Positions 44,652 through 54,050 of a stretch of 64,000 nucleotides of DNA are shown here, piece by piece. Both the position numbers and the translations under genes were made by a program. The number at the start of each line of letters is the position of its first letter. Position 1 is the stretch's first letter. The stretch is from assembly GCF_000159355.1 (NCBI RefSeq), contig NZ_GG670120.1:574353-638352 (forward strand). The letters are read 5' to 3'. The notes beneath the pieces are model-generated. The model did no database searches, was not told the origin of the DNA, and saw nothing but the letters and a program-made list of their open reading frames with translations. The stretch comes from Lactobacillus johnsonii ATCC 33200 (GTDB lineage Bacteria; Bacillota; Bacilli; Lactobacillales; Lactobacillaceae).

Positions 44652-45569
44652 GTGAATAAAAAAATAGAAGTCAAAGCACATGGAAAAGTGATTCTTATTG
44701 GTGAGCATTCTGTAGTTTATGGCTATGATGCCCTCGCTCTTCCAATCCAGGCCTTAAATATCACCACAACTGTTGAAGAAACTGATGGTCCTACTTGGAT
44801 GGATACAACTCATTATCATGGTGCTTTTTTTGATGCACCTGCTGAATATGATGGTATTAAATATATTGTGAAAACTTTACTTGAAAGAGTAAAAAACGCT
44901 CCTAATCTCAAAATTACTTATACTGGTGAAATTCCTATGGAACGGGGTTTTGGATCAAGTGCTGTTGTAGCTTTAGGAACTACCAAGGCTGTCTCACAGT
45001 TTTTAGGATTAACTCTTTCTGAATCTGAGATCATGGAAATCACTAATCATGCAGAAATGATTAATCATGGAAAAGCTTCCGGCCTTGACGCTGCTACCGT
45101 AAATTCCGATTACTTAGTTTTCTTCAATAAACAAGATGGACCAAAACAGCTTTTTCAAAAATTAGGTGCTACCTTATTAATTATGGATACGGGTGAACTT
45201 GGAAATACCAAAGTCGCAGTTCAATCAGTTAAAAAGCAAATGGATGAAAGTGATCTTAAAAAGAAACAAATTGCACGGCTTGGAGAATTAGCTACCGCAA
45301 CACGACAAAATTGGTTTAACCAAAATGCAGAAGAGATCGGAAAGATATTTAATGAAGCCGAAGACATCCTTGCCTCCTTTAAGCTTTCAACTGAAAGAAT
45401 CGATAATATTTGTAAAATTGCCAATGAAAATGGCGCTTTAGGAGCTAAATTATCTGGTGGTGGCTTAGGTGGCATTGTAATTGCACTATGTCCTAATCAA
45501 AAAGTTGCTCAAAAAATTGCCGAAAAGGCTAAAGCTAATTTTGATAATGAATGGATTGAGGAAATTTAA
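44652..45569 (+). CDS. mvk: Mevalonate kinase
   Basis: First phosphorylation of the mevalonate route to isopentenyl diphosphate. The 305-residue GHMP kinase has GKVILIGEHSVVYGYDALAL (about residues 11-30), the ATP loop PMERGFGSSAVVALG (about 97-111), HGKASGLDAATV (about 139-150, catalytic Asp) and SGGGLGGIVIAL near the end. The start is GTG 44652 with AGGAAAG 6-7 nt upstream. Its stop overlaps the mvaD start (TAATG). First of four genes, mvk-mvaD-pmk-fni, the usual lactobacillus order. The pathway supplies undecaprenyl phosphate for cell-wall synthesis. Confidence 0.95.
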   Translation: MNKKIEVKAHGKVILIGEHSVVYGYDALALPIQALNITTTVEETDGPTWMDTTHYHGAFFDAPAEYDGIKYIVKTLLERVKNAPNLKITYTGEIPMERGFGSSAVVALGTTKAVSQFLGLTLSESEIMEITNHAEMINHGKASGLDAATVNSDYLVFFNKQDGPKQLFQKLGATLLIMDTGELGNTKVAVQSVKKQMDESDLKKKQIARLGELATATRQNWFNQNAEEIGKIFNEAEDILASFKLSTERIDNICKIANENGALGAKLSGGGLGGIVIALCPNQKVAQKIAEKAKANFDNEWIEEI

Positions 45570-46534
45570 TGAAGAAAACTGCTCGTGCCCACACTAATAT
45601 CGCCTTAATTAAATATTGGGGAAAAGCTGACCAAGCTTTAAAGACACCGTTAATGTCTAGTCTTTCAATGACATTAGATGCTTTTTATACTGATACTACA
45701 TTTGAACATGATTCTTCATTAACTGAAGATACATTTATTTTAAATGATCAAAAACAATCAGTAGAAGACAGCAAGCGAGTTTTTAATTATATTCATTTAT
45801 TACAAGAAAAGTTTGGCATGACTGACCACTTTACAATTCGGTCTACAAACCATGTTCCTACTTCTGCTGGTCTTGCTTCCTCAGCATCAGCTTTTGCGGC
45901 TCTTGCAACAAGCTTTGCTGCAAGCTATGGATTAGATCTTTCTAAAAAAGAACTCTCAAGACTTGCACGGCTTGGGTCTGGGTCAGCTACTAGATCAGTT
46001 TATGGTGGCTTTGTTGAGTGGAAAAAGGGATTTGATGATGAGAGCTCCTATGCAGTTCCAATTGATGAAAATCCTGATCTTGATCTTTCTCTCCTAGCAA
46101 TCGAAGTTAATACAAAGCAGAAAAAAATTTCCTCAACAAAAGGAATGCAGTTAGCCCAAACCTCTCCTTTTTATCAAACTTGGTTAGCCAGAAATGAAGA
46201 AGAAATTGCTGAAATTAAAAAGGCTATCCAAAATAATGACTTTACTAGAATTGGTGAACTTAGTGAACTAAGTGCAAACGAGATGCACGCTTGCAATTTA
46301 ACTGCTAAAGAACCCTTTACTTATTTTGAACCGGAAACCATCAAAATTATTAAGTTAGTTGAAGATTTAAGAAAAAATGGCATCGAATGTTACTATACAA
46401 TTGATGCCGGTCCAAACGTAAAAATTATCTGCACCTTAAGAAATAGAAAAGATATTATTTCAGCTGTTCAGAAAACCTTGACTAATGTTAAAATAGTCGT
46501 TGCGAGTTTCGGCCCAGGCGTTACTCTGCTTTAG
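45569..46534 (+). CDS. mvaD: Diphosphomevalonate decarboxylase
   Basis: Converts mevalonate diphosphate to isopentenyl diphosphate with ATP. The 321-residue protein has RAHTNIALIKYWGKAD (about residues 5-20), VPTSAGLASSASAFAALA (about 98-115, phosphate loop) and GSGSATRSVYGGFVEW (about 138-153), all diagnostic for this GHMP kinase subgroup. The catalytic Asp is in TIDAGPNVK near residue 280. It is coupled to mvk by TAATG. Confidence 0.96.
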   Translation: MKKTARAHTNIALIKYWGKADQALKTPLMSSLSMTLDAFYTDTTFEHDSSLTEDTFILNDQKQSVEDSKRVFNYIHLLQEKFGMTDHFTIRSTNHVPTSAGLASSASAFAALATSFAASYGLDLSKKELSRLARLGSGSATRSVYGGFVEWKKGFDDESSYAVPIDENPDLDLSLLAIEVNTKQKKISSTKGMQLAQTSPFYQTWLARNEEEIAEIKKAIQNNDFTRIGELSELSANEMHACNLTAKEPFTYFEPETIKIIKLVEDLRKNGIECYYTIDAGPNVKIICTLRNRKDIISAVQKTLTNVKIVVASFGPGVTLL

Positions 46535-46568
46535 TAATTTGAAAATAAAAAGATTAGAGGAATATTCG

Positions 46569-47642
46569 TTGATTACAGAACAAGCACCAGGAAAGTTGTA
46601 TATTGCGGGAGAGTATGCAGTTCTTGAGCAAAACTGTCCTGCCATTTTAGTTGCAGTAAATGAATTTGTACGTGTTTCAATTGCAAAAAGTACAGGTACA
46701 AGTGGGTTAATTCATTCTAAACAGTATTCTCAAGATTCAATTCACTGGATCCGTAAAGGTAACCAAATGGTTATTGATAATCGTGATAATCCGTTTGAAT
46801 ACATTTTATCTGCTATTAAATTTACAGAACGTTTTTGTCTTGAACAAAAAGTTCCAATGTCTTTATACGACCTACATGTTAATTCAGATCTTGATTCAGC
46901 CGATGGTAAGAAATATGGTCTTGGCTCTTCAGCTGCTGTAACAGTTGCTACAGTGAAGGCTATCCTTAATTTCTATGGATTGCACTGTACAAAAGATCTT
47001 ATTTTTAAACTTTCTGCTATTTCTCACTACAGCGTTCAAGGTAATGGATCTGCTGGTGATATTGCAGCAAGTGTTTATGGTGGTTGGCTTGCTTATCAAA
47101 CTTTTGATAAAGCATGGCTTAAGACAGAATTAGCTACTAAATCTCTTAGCGAAGTTTTAAATGAAGCTTGGCCTGGTCTTAAGATTCAATTATTAACTCC
47201 TCCCGAAGGATTAAACTTGGTAATTGGTTGGAGTCAAAAGCCTGCTTCAACTTCTCAATTAGTTGATAAGACTAATGCAAAGAAAAAGTTTATTAGGACA
47301 CAATACGACACCTTTTTAGATGAATCCCGAAAATGTGTTCTTGATATGATTAGGGGCTTTAATGAAAAAAATATTTCTTTAATTCAAAAACAAATTCGTT
47401 TAAATCGTCAGTTATTAAAAGACTTTGCTTCTCTTAACCATATTGCTATCGAAATCCCACGTTTAACTAAATTAATTAATATTGCTGAACAATTTAATGG
47501 CGCTGCTAAGACTTCTGGTGCAGGAAATGGCGATTGTGGTATTGTGATTGCAGATGAAAAAACTGATATCGAAGAAATGAAAAATAATTGGCGTAAAAAT
47601 GGAATTATGCCATTGAACTTTCTAGTTCACTCAATTGCTTAG
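46569..47642 (+). CDS. pmk: Phosphomevalonate kinase
   Basis: Phosphorylates mevalonate 5-phosphate. Translation from TTG 46569, with AGAGG 8 nt before it, gives 357 residues beginning ITEQAPGKLYIAGEYAVLE, the usual N-terminus; a frame extending upstream into mvaD is not used. The ATP loop is KKYGLGSSAAVTVATV (about 112-127), GSAGDIAASVYGGWLAY follows (about 158-174), and the GHMP C-terminal motif is KTSGAGNGDCGIVI (about 314-327). Its stop overlaps or abuts the start region of fni. Confidence 0.93.
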   Translation: MITEQAPGKLYIAGEYAVLEQNCPAILVAVNEFVRVSIAKSTGTSGLIHSKQYSQDSIHWIRKGNQMVIDNRDNPFEYILSAIKFTERFCLEQKVPMSLYDLHVNSDLDSADGKKYGLGSSAAVTVATVKAILNFYGLHCTKDLIFKLSAISHYSVQGNGSAGDIAASVYGGWLAYQTFDKAWLKTELATKSLSEVLNEAWPGLKIQLLTPPEGLNLVIGWSQKPASTSQLVDKTNAKKKFIRTQYDTFLDESRKCVLDMIRGFNEKNISLIQKQIRLNRQLLKDFASLNHIAIEIPRLTKLINIAEQFNGAAKTSGAGNGDCGIVIADEKTDIEEMKNNWRKNGIMPLNFLVHSIA

Positions 47643-47653
47643 TGGGAAAAATT

Positions 47654-48679
47654 ATGTCACAAAGATCTCAAAGAAAAGAAGAACATCTAGCATTAGCTAA
47701 GATGTTTTTTAATAGTAATAAAGATAATGATTTTAATCATGTTCATTTAATCCGCCCTGCTCTTCCAGAAAGTGCAGTAAGTAGAGATAGTATTTCAACT
47801 GAAATGTTTGGTCACCAAATTAGTGCTCCCTTCTTTATTAATGCAATGACTGGCGGCTCTGATACTTCCTATACCATCAATCAACGTTTAGCTAAAGCGG
47901 CTGCTGCAGAAAATATTCCGATGGCTTTAGGATCCGCTAGCATTCTTGAAAAAGAAATTGATCAAATAAAGAGCTTTGAAGTTGCACGTCAAGAAAATCC
48001 TGATGGACTAATTTTTGCAAATGTTAATCCAACTACTGATCCAAAAGTAGCTCAAAAGATTGTTGACGCTTTAGATGCAAATGCATTACAGATTCACCTT
48101 AATAGTGTTCAAGAAGCTGTAATGCCTGAAGGCGATCGAGATTTTCATTGGATAGACAATCTAAAAGAAATTAGAGATACAATTGATGTGCCAATTATTA
48201 TTAAAGAAGTTGGAATGGGAATTGATCCTGAATCTCTTCGTACCCTTTTAATCAATGACTTTTCAATTATCGATTTAGGTGGAAGCGGCGGAACTAATTT
48301 TGCCCAAATTGAAAATGAAAGACGAAAGACTCAAAAATTAAACTTTTTAGAAGATATAGGTCTTTCTACTGTCAAAACGCTGCTTGCAGCACGTACTATC
48401 CCCGTCAATAAGACTATTATTGCGGCTGGTGGTATTACAAATGCACTTGATATTTTTAAGTCTTTAGTTTTAGGAGCACAGTATGTTGGTATAGCAAACT
48501 ATTTCTTGCAGTTTGCTAGTCAAGATTCTGAGACTTTAATTGCTGCTATTCAAAACTTAAAATATGAATTAAAACTTTTAACTGCTCTATTTGGTTTAGA
48601 TCATATTTCTAAAGCCGATGAAGTTAAATATTATTTGGATACTGATCTTTACAATTTCACTCGACAACTCTATAATTAG
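47654..48679 (+). CDS. fni: Isopentenyl-diphosphate delta-isomerase, type 2
   Basis: An FMN- and NADPH-dependent enzyme that interconverts isopentenyl and dimethylallyl diphosphate. Translation from ATG 47654 gives 341 residues beginning SQRSQRKEEHL, the typical N-terminal R-K-x-E-H. A GTG at 47642 overlapping the pmk stop is possible but lacks an RBS. Marks are FINAMTGGS (about 60-68), IHLNSVQEAVMPEGDRDF (about 143-160), IIKEVGMGI (about 180-188, catalytic Lys) and DLGGSGGTNFAQIE (about 205-218). TIM-barrel flavin enzyme; last gene of the operon. Confidence 0.95.
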   Translation: MSQRSQRKEEHLALAKMFFNSNKDNDFNHVHLIRPALPESAVSRDSISTEMFGHQISAPFFINAMTGGSDTSYTINQRLAKAAAAENIPMALGSASILEKEIDQIKSFEVARQENPDGLIFANVNPTTDPKVAQKIVDALDANALQIHLNSVQEAVMPEGDRDFHWIDNLKEIRDTIDVPIIIKEVGMGIDPESLRTLLINDFSIIDLGGSGGTNFAQIENERRKTQKLNFLEDIGLSTVKTLLAARTIPVNKTIIAAGGITNALDIFKSLVLGAQYVGIANYFLQFASQDSETLIAAIQNLKYELKLLTALFGLDHISKADEVKYYLDTDLYNFTRQLYN

Positions 48680-48691
48680 TGCTATTCCTTG

Positions 48692-48720
48692 GATGGCTGC
48701 TGTAAGCAGCCATCTTTTTT
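48692..48720 (+). terminator. Terminator of the mevalonate operon
   Basis: GATGGCTGC pairs exactly with GCAGCCATC around a 5-nt loop, followed by TTTTTT. Confidence 0.92.
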
Positions 48721-48778
48721 ATTTTTTATGATATTAATGTTAAAGTAACAATTTTATTAATTTAAATATAAAAGTAAA

Positions 48779-48830
48779 AAGTTCATTAAATCAAATTTTG
48801 ATCTATACCAAAAGTTAATTTAATGAACTT
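48779..48830 (-). terminator. Terminator of the truncated ABC transporter gene
   Basis: AAGTTCATTAAAT pairs exactly with ATTTAATGAACTT around a long 26-nt loop. On the minus strand it is followed by TTTTAC. Confidence 0.65.
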
Positions 48831-48851
48831 CATTCTACTAAATATCAAAAG

Positions 48852-50084
48852 TCAATTGATATTGGTTTTTATCAAATGAATTTCGCGGTAAAATAATTCA
48901 TGCATTTCTTCAGTAAAATTATGGGCAATAAATACAATTGTCGCTTTACTTTTTAATAATTTGTCTAAAATATCAATGGTTTCACTTTGATCAATCGCAC
49001 TCGTCCCCTCATCAATTAAAATAATATCACTATCATGAACTTGAGCCCTTGCTAAAACAATTTTCTGCCTCTGTCCTCCCGAGATGTTTAATTTATCAAG
49101 ATTCAGTTTTTTATTAATGCCCTCATCAAATTTTTGCAGATCAGAAGATAAATCTACTTCTTCTACTGACCTTTCAACTTTATTATCTAGCTTATTGTTA
49201 AACATAGTAATGTTTTCTTTAATGGAGGCTGGGAATATAACCGGATCTTGCGGTAAGTATCCAATTGTTTTCAAATCTGGATTAATTTCATTTCCATCCT
49301 TATCTTCAAAAATAATCTTCCCAGCACTAGGTGCTAATTCACCCAATATCAATTTAAATAGAGTTGATTTGCCAGTACCAGAATCTCCTGTTAAGAGAAT
49401 CTTTTCACCCTGATTAATCTGAATATCCGGATAACTTAGTTTTTCGCCATTTGGAAAATCGAGTCTTAATGATTCTGTTTTAATTACAGTAGGCATATTT
49501 GTTTTTTGCTTATCTGAAACTTGAACTTTTTCCGCTGCTTCATTTACTTCTTCAATTAGACTCTTTACTCCCTTCATTTCTCCTCTAGCCTGAGAGATTT
49601 CATTAATTGCTTGATTTAAATAAAATCTGAAATTTCCCACTATTAATAGAGTACTCATTTGTACTAAGCCATTTTTTACTAAAAATCCAGTCAAAACAAA
49701 TATGATCAACCCAAACAATGCAGAAGCTATCCCGTTAATCGCATTAAGTAATTTAGTATAAGTAGTTTGCTTAACAGTTGCGTCTTCAAGTTTTTTACTA
49801 GCATTTTGAGTGACAGAAAATAGCTTTGCACCAGCTGCAAATTGTCTTAATTGATCTAAACCGCGTAGCCAGTCGTTTAAAGTATCTAAATATATTTCAT
49901 TGCTAGTCGAAATAAGTTTATTAGCTTTTTGGAGTGGTTTTTCAATCAATTTTGGCAAAACTAGAGAAATGGCTACAATTATACAAATTGTAATTAATAG
50001 AACCCAATTTAACATAATTAAATATATGATAATTGTAATAAGTTGAACAACTCCAAAAATTAGATACGGGAAAATGACTAACAA
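48852..50084 (-). pseudogene. ABC exporter lacking its 5' part
   Basis: The frame encodes about 410 residues of a membrane-ATPase fusion of the ABC exporter type. Membrane helices (about 5-50 and 125-165) lead into a complete nucleotide-binding domain with Walker A LLTGDSGTGKSTLF (about 233-246), Q-loop GYLPQDP, signature LNISGGQRQKIVLARA (about 333-348) and Walker B DIILIDEGTSAID. Full exporters have about 530-580 residues, so the first two or three helices are missing. An in-frame TAG lies 9 bases before the first possible start (TTG 50084), and the 5' end overlaps a divergent MFS gene by 11 bp. The sequence was probably truncated by a rearrangement. The gene at 63.3 kb is a close paralogue. 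Activity is unlikely unless it pairs with another half-transporter. Confidence 0.75.
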
Positions 50085-51287
50085 AAATAACTATAATATT
50101 ATAAACCTCTTAATCGGCCGGATCGGAACAAATGTTGCTGACTCTCTTTTCTATATGGCAATATTGTGGTACTTTAAAACCCATTTTAATTCACCAATGC
50201 TTCTTTCAATGATATTCATAGCTGAATCTAGCATTGATATGCTTTCGTTTACTTTAGGACCTATAATTGATCGCATAGATATCAAAAAAGCATTAAAATT
50301 AGTGACAATTATTCAAGCAATGCTGAGCGTAATCATTATTCCACTATTTAATAATCAAAAATTACACTTTTTAGCAATTATATTTTTGATAGTAGTCTAT
50401 GTTTTGTCAACTATCGGCTCAACATTAATCTATCCTGCTGAAGACAAGATACTGCCCAATATAGTAGAAAAGGAACAGTTACCTAAAGTTAATGGGATTT
50501 TTCAAATGTCTTATCAAACTTTAGATTTATTTCTCAATGCTGGAGCAACAATTTTAATTACCTTTTTATCTATAAAAAATACAATTATTATTTCAGCATT
50601 AGTATTTGCATTTGCACTTTTGTTCTACACGCGTTTACACTTTAAACTTCCAGCTGCCTCATCACCTGAAGGTAATACTAGCTATTTCAAAGGTTTAGTG
50701 CGTGGTTGGCAAGCATTACGCACTAATAAAAATATTTTAATTTTAATCTTACCTTTTTCTCTAACCAACTTATTTTATGGAATATCATCTGTTGGTTTAC
50801 CTTACTTTGCCACCAAATACTTAAACAATAGTGCAGTTAGCTATGGAAGTTTAGAACTTGCCTCTTCAATTGGAGGATTACTAGGCAGCCTTATCGTACA
50901 GCGACTTTACGTGAAAGACAGTCAACTAAGGCTATTAATTGTACTTGCTTAATGCTTTCTGGATTAGCAATTGTTTTAGAAGTGATAGCTGCTCCAATCT
51001 GGCCTATTTTAATTCTAATATTTGCCCTATGTAGTACTTTCTGGATTAGCATTATGAACATTAATTTTAAAGTTCTAGTTCAAGAAAGTTTTCCTTCTAG
51101 TTTATTAGGGCGAATTATCACGATTAACAGCAGCATTGTTAATTGCATGATTCCGATTGGATCATTTTTAGGAGGATTTATTGTTAAAAACTACGGTGCT
51201 CGTCCAGCCATTATTCTTGAAGGGCTGGCTCAGCTAGTGACAGCTGTCTTCTATCTAATAATGTTTTTAAAAAGAAAAAGAGCATAA
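50074..51287 (+). pseudogene. MFS transporter split by a frameshift
   Basis: Two adjoining frames encode one major facilitator of about 400 residues: 50074-50952 (twelve-helix N-part through helix 8, starting NNYNIINLLIGRIGTNVADSLFYMAILWYF) and 50952-51287 (LSGLAIVLEVIAAPIWPILI to the basic end KRKRA). They meet at TTGCTTAATGCTTTC, where TAA and ATG overlap; a one-base loss is the simplest cause. The family resembles the drug/macrolide-efflux group (MefA-like) in length and N-terminus. The start has no good RBS, and its upstream region is the truncated ABC gene. Coupled re-initiation at TAATG could make two pieces, but a split MFS is not known to work. Confidence 0.75.
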
Positions 51288-51311
51288 ATGCTCTAACTAA
51301 GGAGTTTTCTA

Positions 51312-51386
51312 ATGAGTAATAAAAAAGTAAAAATTAATAATGCTGAAATAAAAACAAGAGTAGTTTTCTATCGTCCAAGTCAATGA
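51312..51386 (+). CDS. Possible 24-residue peptide gene
   Basis: ATG 51312 follows TAAGGAG at a 7-nt spacing, a better ribosome site than its large neighbours have, and encodes a basic 24-residue peptide (MSNKKVKINNAEIKTRVVFY then RPSQ) ending in TGA. It lies between the split MFS gene and the acetyltransferase. It could be a real small peptide, a leader peptide for the downstream resistance-type gene, or the N-terminus of a deleted gene. No family is recognised. Confidence 0.35.
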   Translation: MSNKKVKINNAEIKTRVVFYRPSQ

Positions 51387-51414
51387 TTAATTTTAATTTA
51401 GAAAAGAGATTTTT

Positions 51415-52224
51415 ATGGCGCAAGATTTGATTACTACAGTTACAACAAAAAATGATTTCAAACAGGCATTTAACAATGTTCATCTTAATGCTTCCGACAC
51501 AGTTATTATCCATACATCATTAAGCAAGTTCTACTATGTTCCAGCTGGTCCTGAAACTGTCATCCTGGCACTTAAGGAGACAATAAGTAAAGGAACAATT
51601 ATGATGCCTTCAGAAGTTTCGACAAATTGTGATCCAGCAACCTGGGAGTATCCTCCAGTTCGCTCTGATCTAATGGAAACGATTAGAGATAATATGCCAC
51701 CCTATGATCCAATAACCTCAGCTACTGAGGGACTCGGAATAACACCTGAATATTTCAGAACTCTGCCTGATGTAGTTAGAAGTAACCATCCCTATCTACC
51801 GATCGCAATTTGGGGTAAAAATAAAATTCAAATAGCCAAAGAACAACCATTAAATCTTCCATACGGCATTAATAGTCCTTTAGATTATTTATACAAAAAT
51901 AATGGTAAAATAGTTTTTCTAGGAACAGACTATGAAACTTGTACTGCACTTCACTATGCCGAATCGACAATTAATCGACCAACCGAAACATGGTCAGCTG
52001 CTACCGGATTCGATGAACAAGGTAAGACTACTTGGACTGATTATCAAAATGTTGATCTAGATTCTTATGATGATTTTAATGAGCTTGGATTAGCTTTCGA
52101 GAAACAATATCCCGAGTGCTTTAACCAGGTGAGCTTGAACAATAGTTTTATCAAGGTAATCGAAATGAGACCTTTAATTGATTTTGCTAGAGATTGGTTT
52201 AAAAAGAAAGATAATAATATATAA
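51415..52224 (+). CDS. AAC(3)-family N-acetyltransferase
   Basis: A 269-residue protein of the antibiotic 3-N-acetyltransferase (AAC(3)/YokD) superfamily, which uses acetyl-CoA to modify amino groups of aminoglycosides or other small molecules. Marks are DTVIIHTSLSKFYYVPAG (about 28-45, matching the I-V-H-S-S-L-S motif), a MMPSEVSTNCDPATW segment (about 62-76), VVRSNHPYLPIAIWGK (about 121-136, R-S-x-H-P) and GINSPLDYLYKNNGKIVFLG (about 151-170). Substrate cannot be read; chromosomal members often act on unknown metabolites. Downstream of the split MFS gene, so both may once have formed a drug-handling unit. Confidence 0.85.
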   Translation: MAQDLITTVTTKNDFKQAFNNVHLNASDTVIIHTSLSKFYYVPAGPETVILALKETISKGTIMMPSEVSTNCDPATWEYPPVRSDLMETIRDNMPPYDPITSATEGLGITPEYFRTLPDVVRSNHPYLPIAIWGKNKIQIAKEQPLNLPYGINSPLDYLYKNNGKIVFLGTDYETCTALHYAESTINRPTETWSAATGFDEQGKTTWTDYQNVDLDSYDDFNELGLAFEKQYPECFNQVSLNNSFIKVIEMRPLIDFARDWFKKKDNNI

Positions 52225-52256
52225 CAAAAAAGTAGGAATAAATCCTACTTTTTTTG
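52225..52256. terminator. Bidirectional terminator
   Basis: AAAAAAGTAGGA pairs exactly with TCCTACTTTTTT around a 6-nt loop, serving the acetyltransferase and the converging transporter gene. Confidence 0.88.
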
Positions 52257-52265
52257 TTATATTCG

Positions 52266-53156
52266 TTATACGATCACGGTCATTGTAGCAGCTCCGATAA
52301 TGATGGCTAAGCCAATTAAAGTAACTACCATTTCTTTCTTAGTCTTCTTTTCATGCAAGAACCAGATTCCAGTTAGAGTTGCTAATACTACAGATGTTTG
52401 TGACAAAATAAATCCAGTTGCTAAACCATTCATATTTGGTTGAGCCGAAATTAAATATGTCAATGCAGCAAATGCAAAGAAAAATCCAGAGATAATTTGT
52501 TTGTAAGAAACCCCTTGAGCTAAAGCGCTTCTTTGACTTGATTCTTTAACTTTTAAGTAAACTGCATAACAAATAGCAACTAAGCACATTCCAATAGCTT
52601 GTGGTAAAAATGCTTTGGATCCATCAATTTTAGCAGCTTGAGGGGCTGCAGAATATGCCCAATATCCAATTTCACCAACTAATAAAATGATTACGGCTTT
52701 TCTTAACTTAGCACTGTTTTCATCAGTTTTATGTTCACTCCAGGTTGTCATCCAAGCACCTAAAATGATCAGAGCTAATGCAAGAAAACCTACTAACTTA
52801 TCACTCGTACTTGGCCAATCTCCTAAAGCAAATACTCCCCATAAAGAAGTACCTAACAACTGAAAGGCAGTTGTAATTGGCATTGCGCGTGATGATCCAA
52901 CCAAAGTAAAAGAATGAAAAGTAAGAATCTGCGCACTAGCCCAGCCTATTCCGGAGATAATTGACCAAATCAAAGCAGCCCCGCTAGGCAACGCTATTCC
53001 TTGAACTAAGTTATAGACTAAAGCAAAGAGAAAAGTACCAAATGTAGTACCAATAATTTGATTTACTGGTTTACCGCCAATTTTTGAGGCAATTGTCGGA
53101 AACAAGCCCCATCCAAGTAATGGCCCTAAACCAATTAATAAAGCTATTCCATTCAT
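52266..53156 (-). CDS. rbsU: GRP-family sugar transporter, probably ribose (RbsU-like)
   Basis: A 296-residue membrane protein with ten predicted helices of the glucose/ribose porter (GRP, GlcU/RbsU) family. The N-terminus LLIGLGPLLGWGLFPTIASKIGG matches the family pattern, and repeated halves end in WMTTWSEHK and ATLTGIWFLHEKKTKKE. Because it lies downstream of rbsD in the same direction, ribose is the likely substrate, as in the rbsUD arrangement of lactobacilli; GlcU-type glucose uptake is the alternative. AAGGAAAG lies before ATG 53156. No rbsK or rbsR is in the window. Confidence 0.8.
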   Translation of the reverse strand: MNGIALLIGLGPLLGWGLFPTIASKIGGKPVNQIIGTTFGTFLFALVYNLVQGIALPSGAALIWSIISGIGWASAQILTFHSFTLVGSSRAMPITTAFQLLGTSLWGVFALGDWPSTSDKLVGFLALALIILGAWMTTWSEHKTDENSAKLRKAVIILLVGEIGYWAYSAAPQAAKIDGSKAFLPQAIGMCLVAICYAVYLKVKESSQRSALAQGVSYKQIISGFFFAFAALTYLISAQPNMNGLATGFILSQTSVVLATLTGIWFLHEKKTKKEMVVTLIGLAIIIGAATMTVIV

Positions 53157-53176
53157 ACACTAAACTTTCCTTAAAA

Positions 53177-53217
53177 TATAAAAGTAATTGTAGTTTACAT
53201 ACGCAATTACTTTTATA
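53177..53217 (-). repeat. Intercistronic 14-bp inverted repeat between rbsD and rbsU
   Basis: TATAAAAGTAATTG (53177-53190) and CAATTACTTTTATA (53204-53217) are exact complements around a 13-nt loop. On the minus strand the hairpin is followed by TTTTAAGGAAAG, so it may end part of the rbsD message or protect its 3' end. Confidence 0.65.
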
Positions 53218-53231
53218 GCTAAATATTTACT

Positions 53232-53627
53232 TTAAAAAACTACTCCACTTTCCAAAATTACATTAGAATATGGAGTTTCTTCACCAGTTCTAATAAATGC
53301 TTTAGAAGACTTTAAGTCCTTCTTTAGTTCTGAATGAGGAATAAATTCAATCTCAACATTCGGAACTGCCTTCTTAATAGCTTCTAATTGCTTTGGATTT
53401 TCAGTTTTAATTTCCTCTGCAATATACATTTTTTGAACTTCTAATTCTTTCAAGACTTCTTCTAGAACATCAATAAATGATGGCAAGCCTGGACGCACAG
53501 ATAAATCAATCTTTTCAGTCTCAGCTGGAACTGGAGTACCAGCATCTCCAACTCCTAGCCAATCCATGTGGCCCATGTCCGCAATTACTCTTGAAATATT
53601 AGAATTCATTACGCCAGTTTTTTTCAT
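53232..53627 (-). CDS. rbsD: D-ribose pyranase
   Basis: Converts beta-D-ribopyranose to the furanose form needed by ribokinase. Translation from ATG 53627 gives 131 residues, beginning [19 protein letters not shown] as in the family; AAGGA lies 9 nt upstream, while the ATG at 53633 is too close. The catalytic His is in [19 protein letters not shown] (about 17-35). [18 protein letters not shown] (about 47-64) and a C-terminal [12 protein letters not shown] complete the fold. It is first of a two-gene unit with the ribose transporter. Confidence 0.95.
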   Translation of the reverse strand: MKKTGVMNSNISRVIADMGHMDWLGVGDAGTPVPAETEKIDLSVRPGLPSFIDVLEEVLKELEVQKMYIAEEIKTENPKQLEAIKKAVPNVEIEFIPHSELKKDLKSSKAFIRTGEETPYSNVILESGVVF

Positions 53628-53633
53628 AGTCAT

Positions 53634-54050
53634 TAATCCTTTTCTTAAAACACATTTACTAACATTCTAATATATATTTTTAAGATTAGCACTTTTAAAG
53701 CAGCTCATACATAAATTTATTCTCTTCACTTTTAATTTAAAAATAAAAAGAAACAGCAATACATTTTTATAATAATCACCATTATAGGAAAAAAACAAAA
53801 AAGAGAAGAAGACTGTAGTGACCCACAAAACAACAAAAAGCTGGTAATCCTTTTTTTGGAAATTATTACTTTTTTACTATATTCATATTATCTATCTTCC
53901 TTCTAAGTCTATCTAGAAAAATGTTATTATGGTAGTTGTTAATTTTAATTGATGAATTAAAACAATATGCTATTGATTTATTACAAAAGCTTTTTGATAT
54001 GAATTTCTACTTTTATGGAGAATTTTTAGAAGAAAGGGGCGCTTTTATTA
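53634..54050. other. Divergent rbsD-folD intergenic region
   Basis: About 415 bp, AT-rich, with no coding signs. TTTTAATT-GATG-AATTAAAA (53943-53962) is a perfect 8-bp dyad. GTAATCC and GGAAATTATTAC (53848-53874) form a weaker one. I recognise no riboswitch; in particular no tetrahydrofolate riboswitch consensus. AAAGGGG 11 nt before GTG 54051 is the folD ribosome site. Confidence 0.5.

Noticed and set aside
50940-50965. Programmed frameshift in the MFS gene
   Set aside because: The junction TTGCTTAATGC has no slippery heptamer or clear downstream structure, and split MFS proteins are not known to need one.
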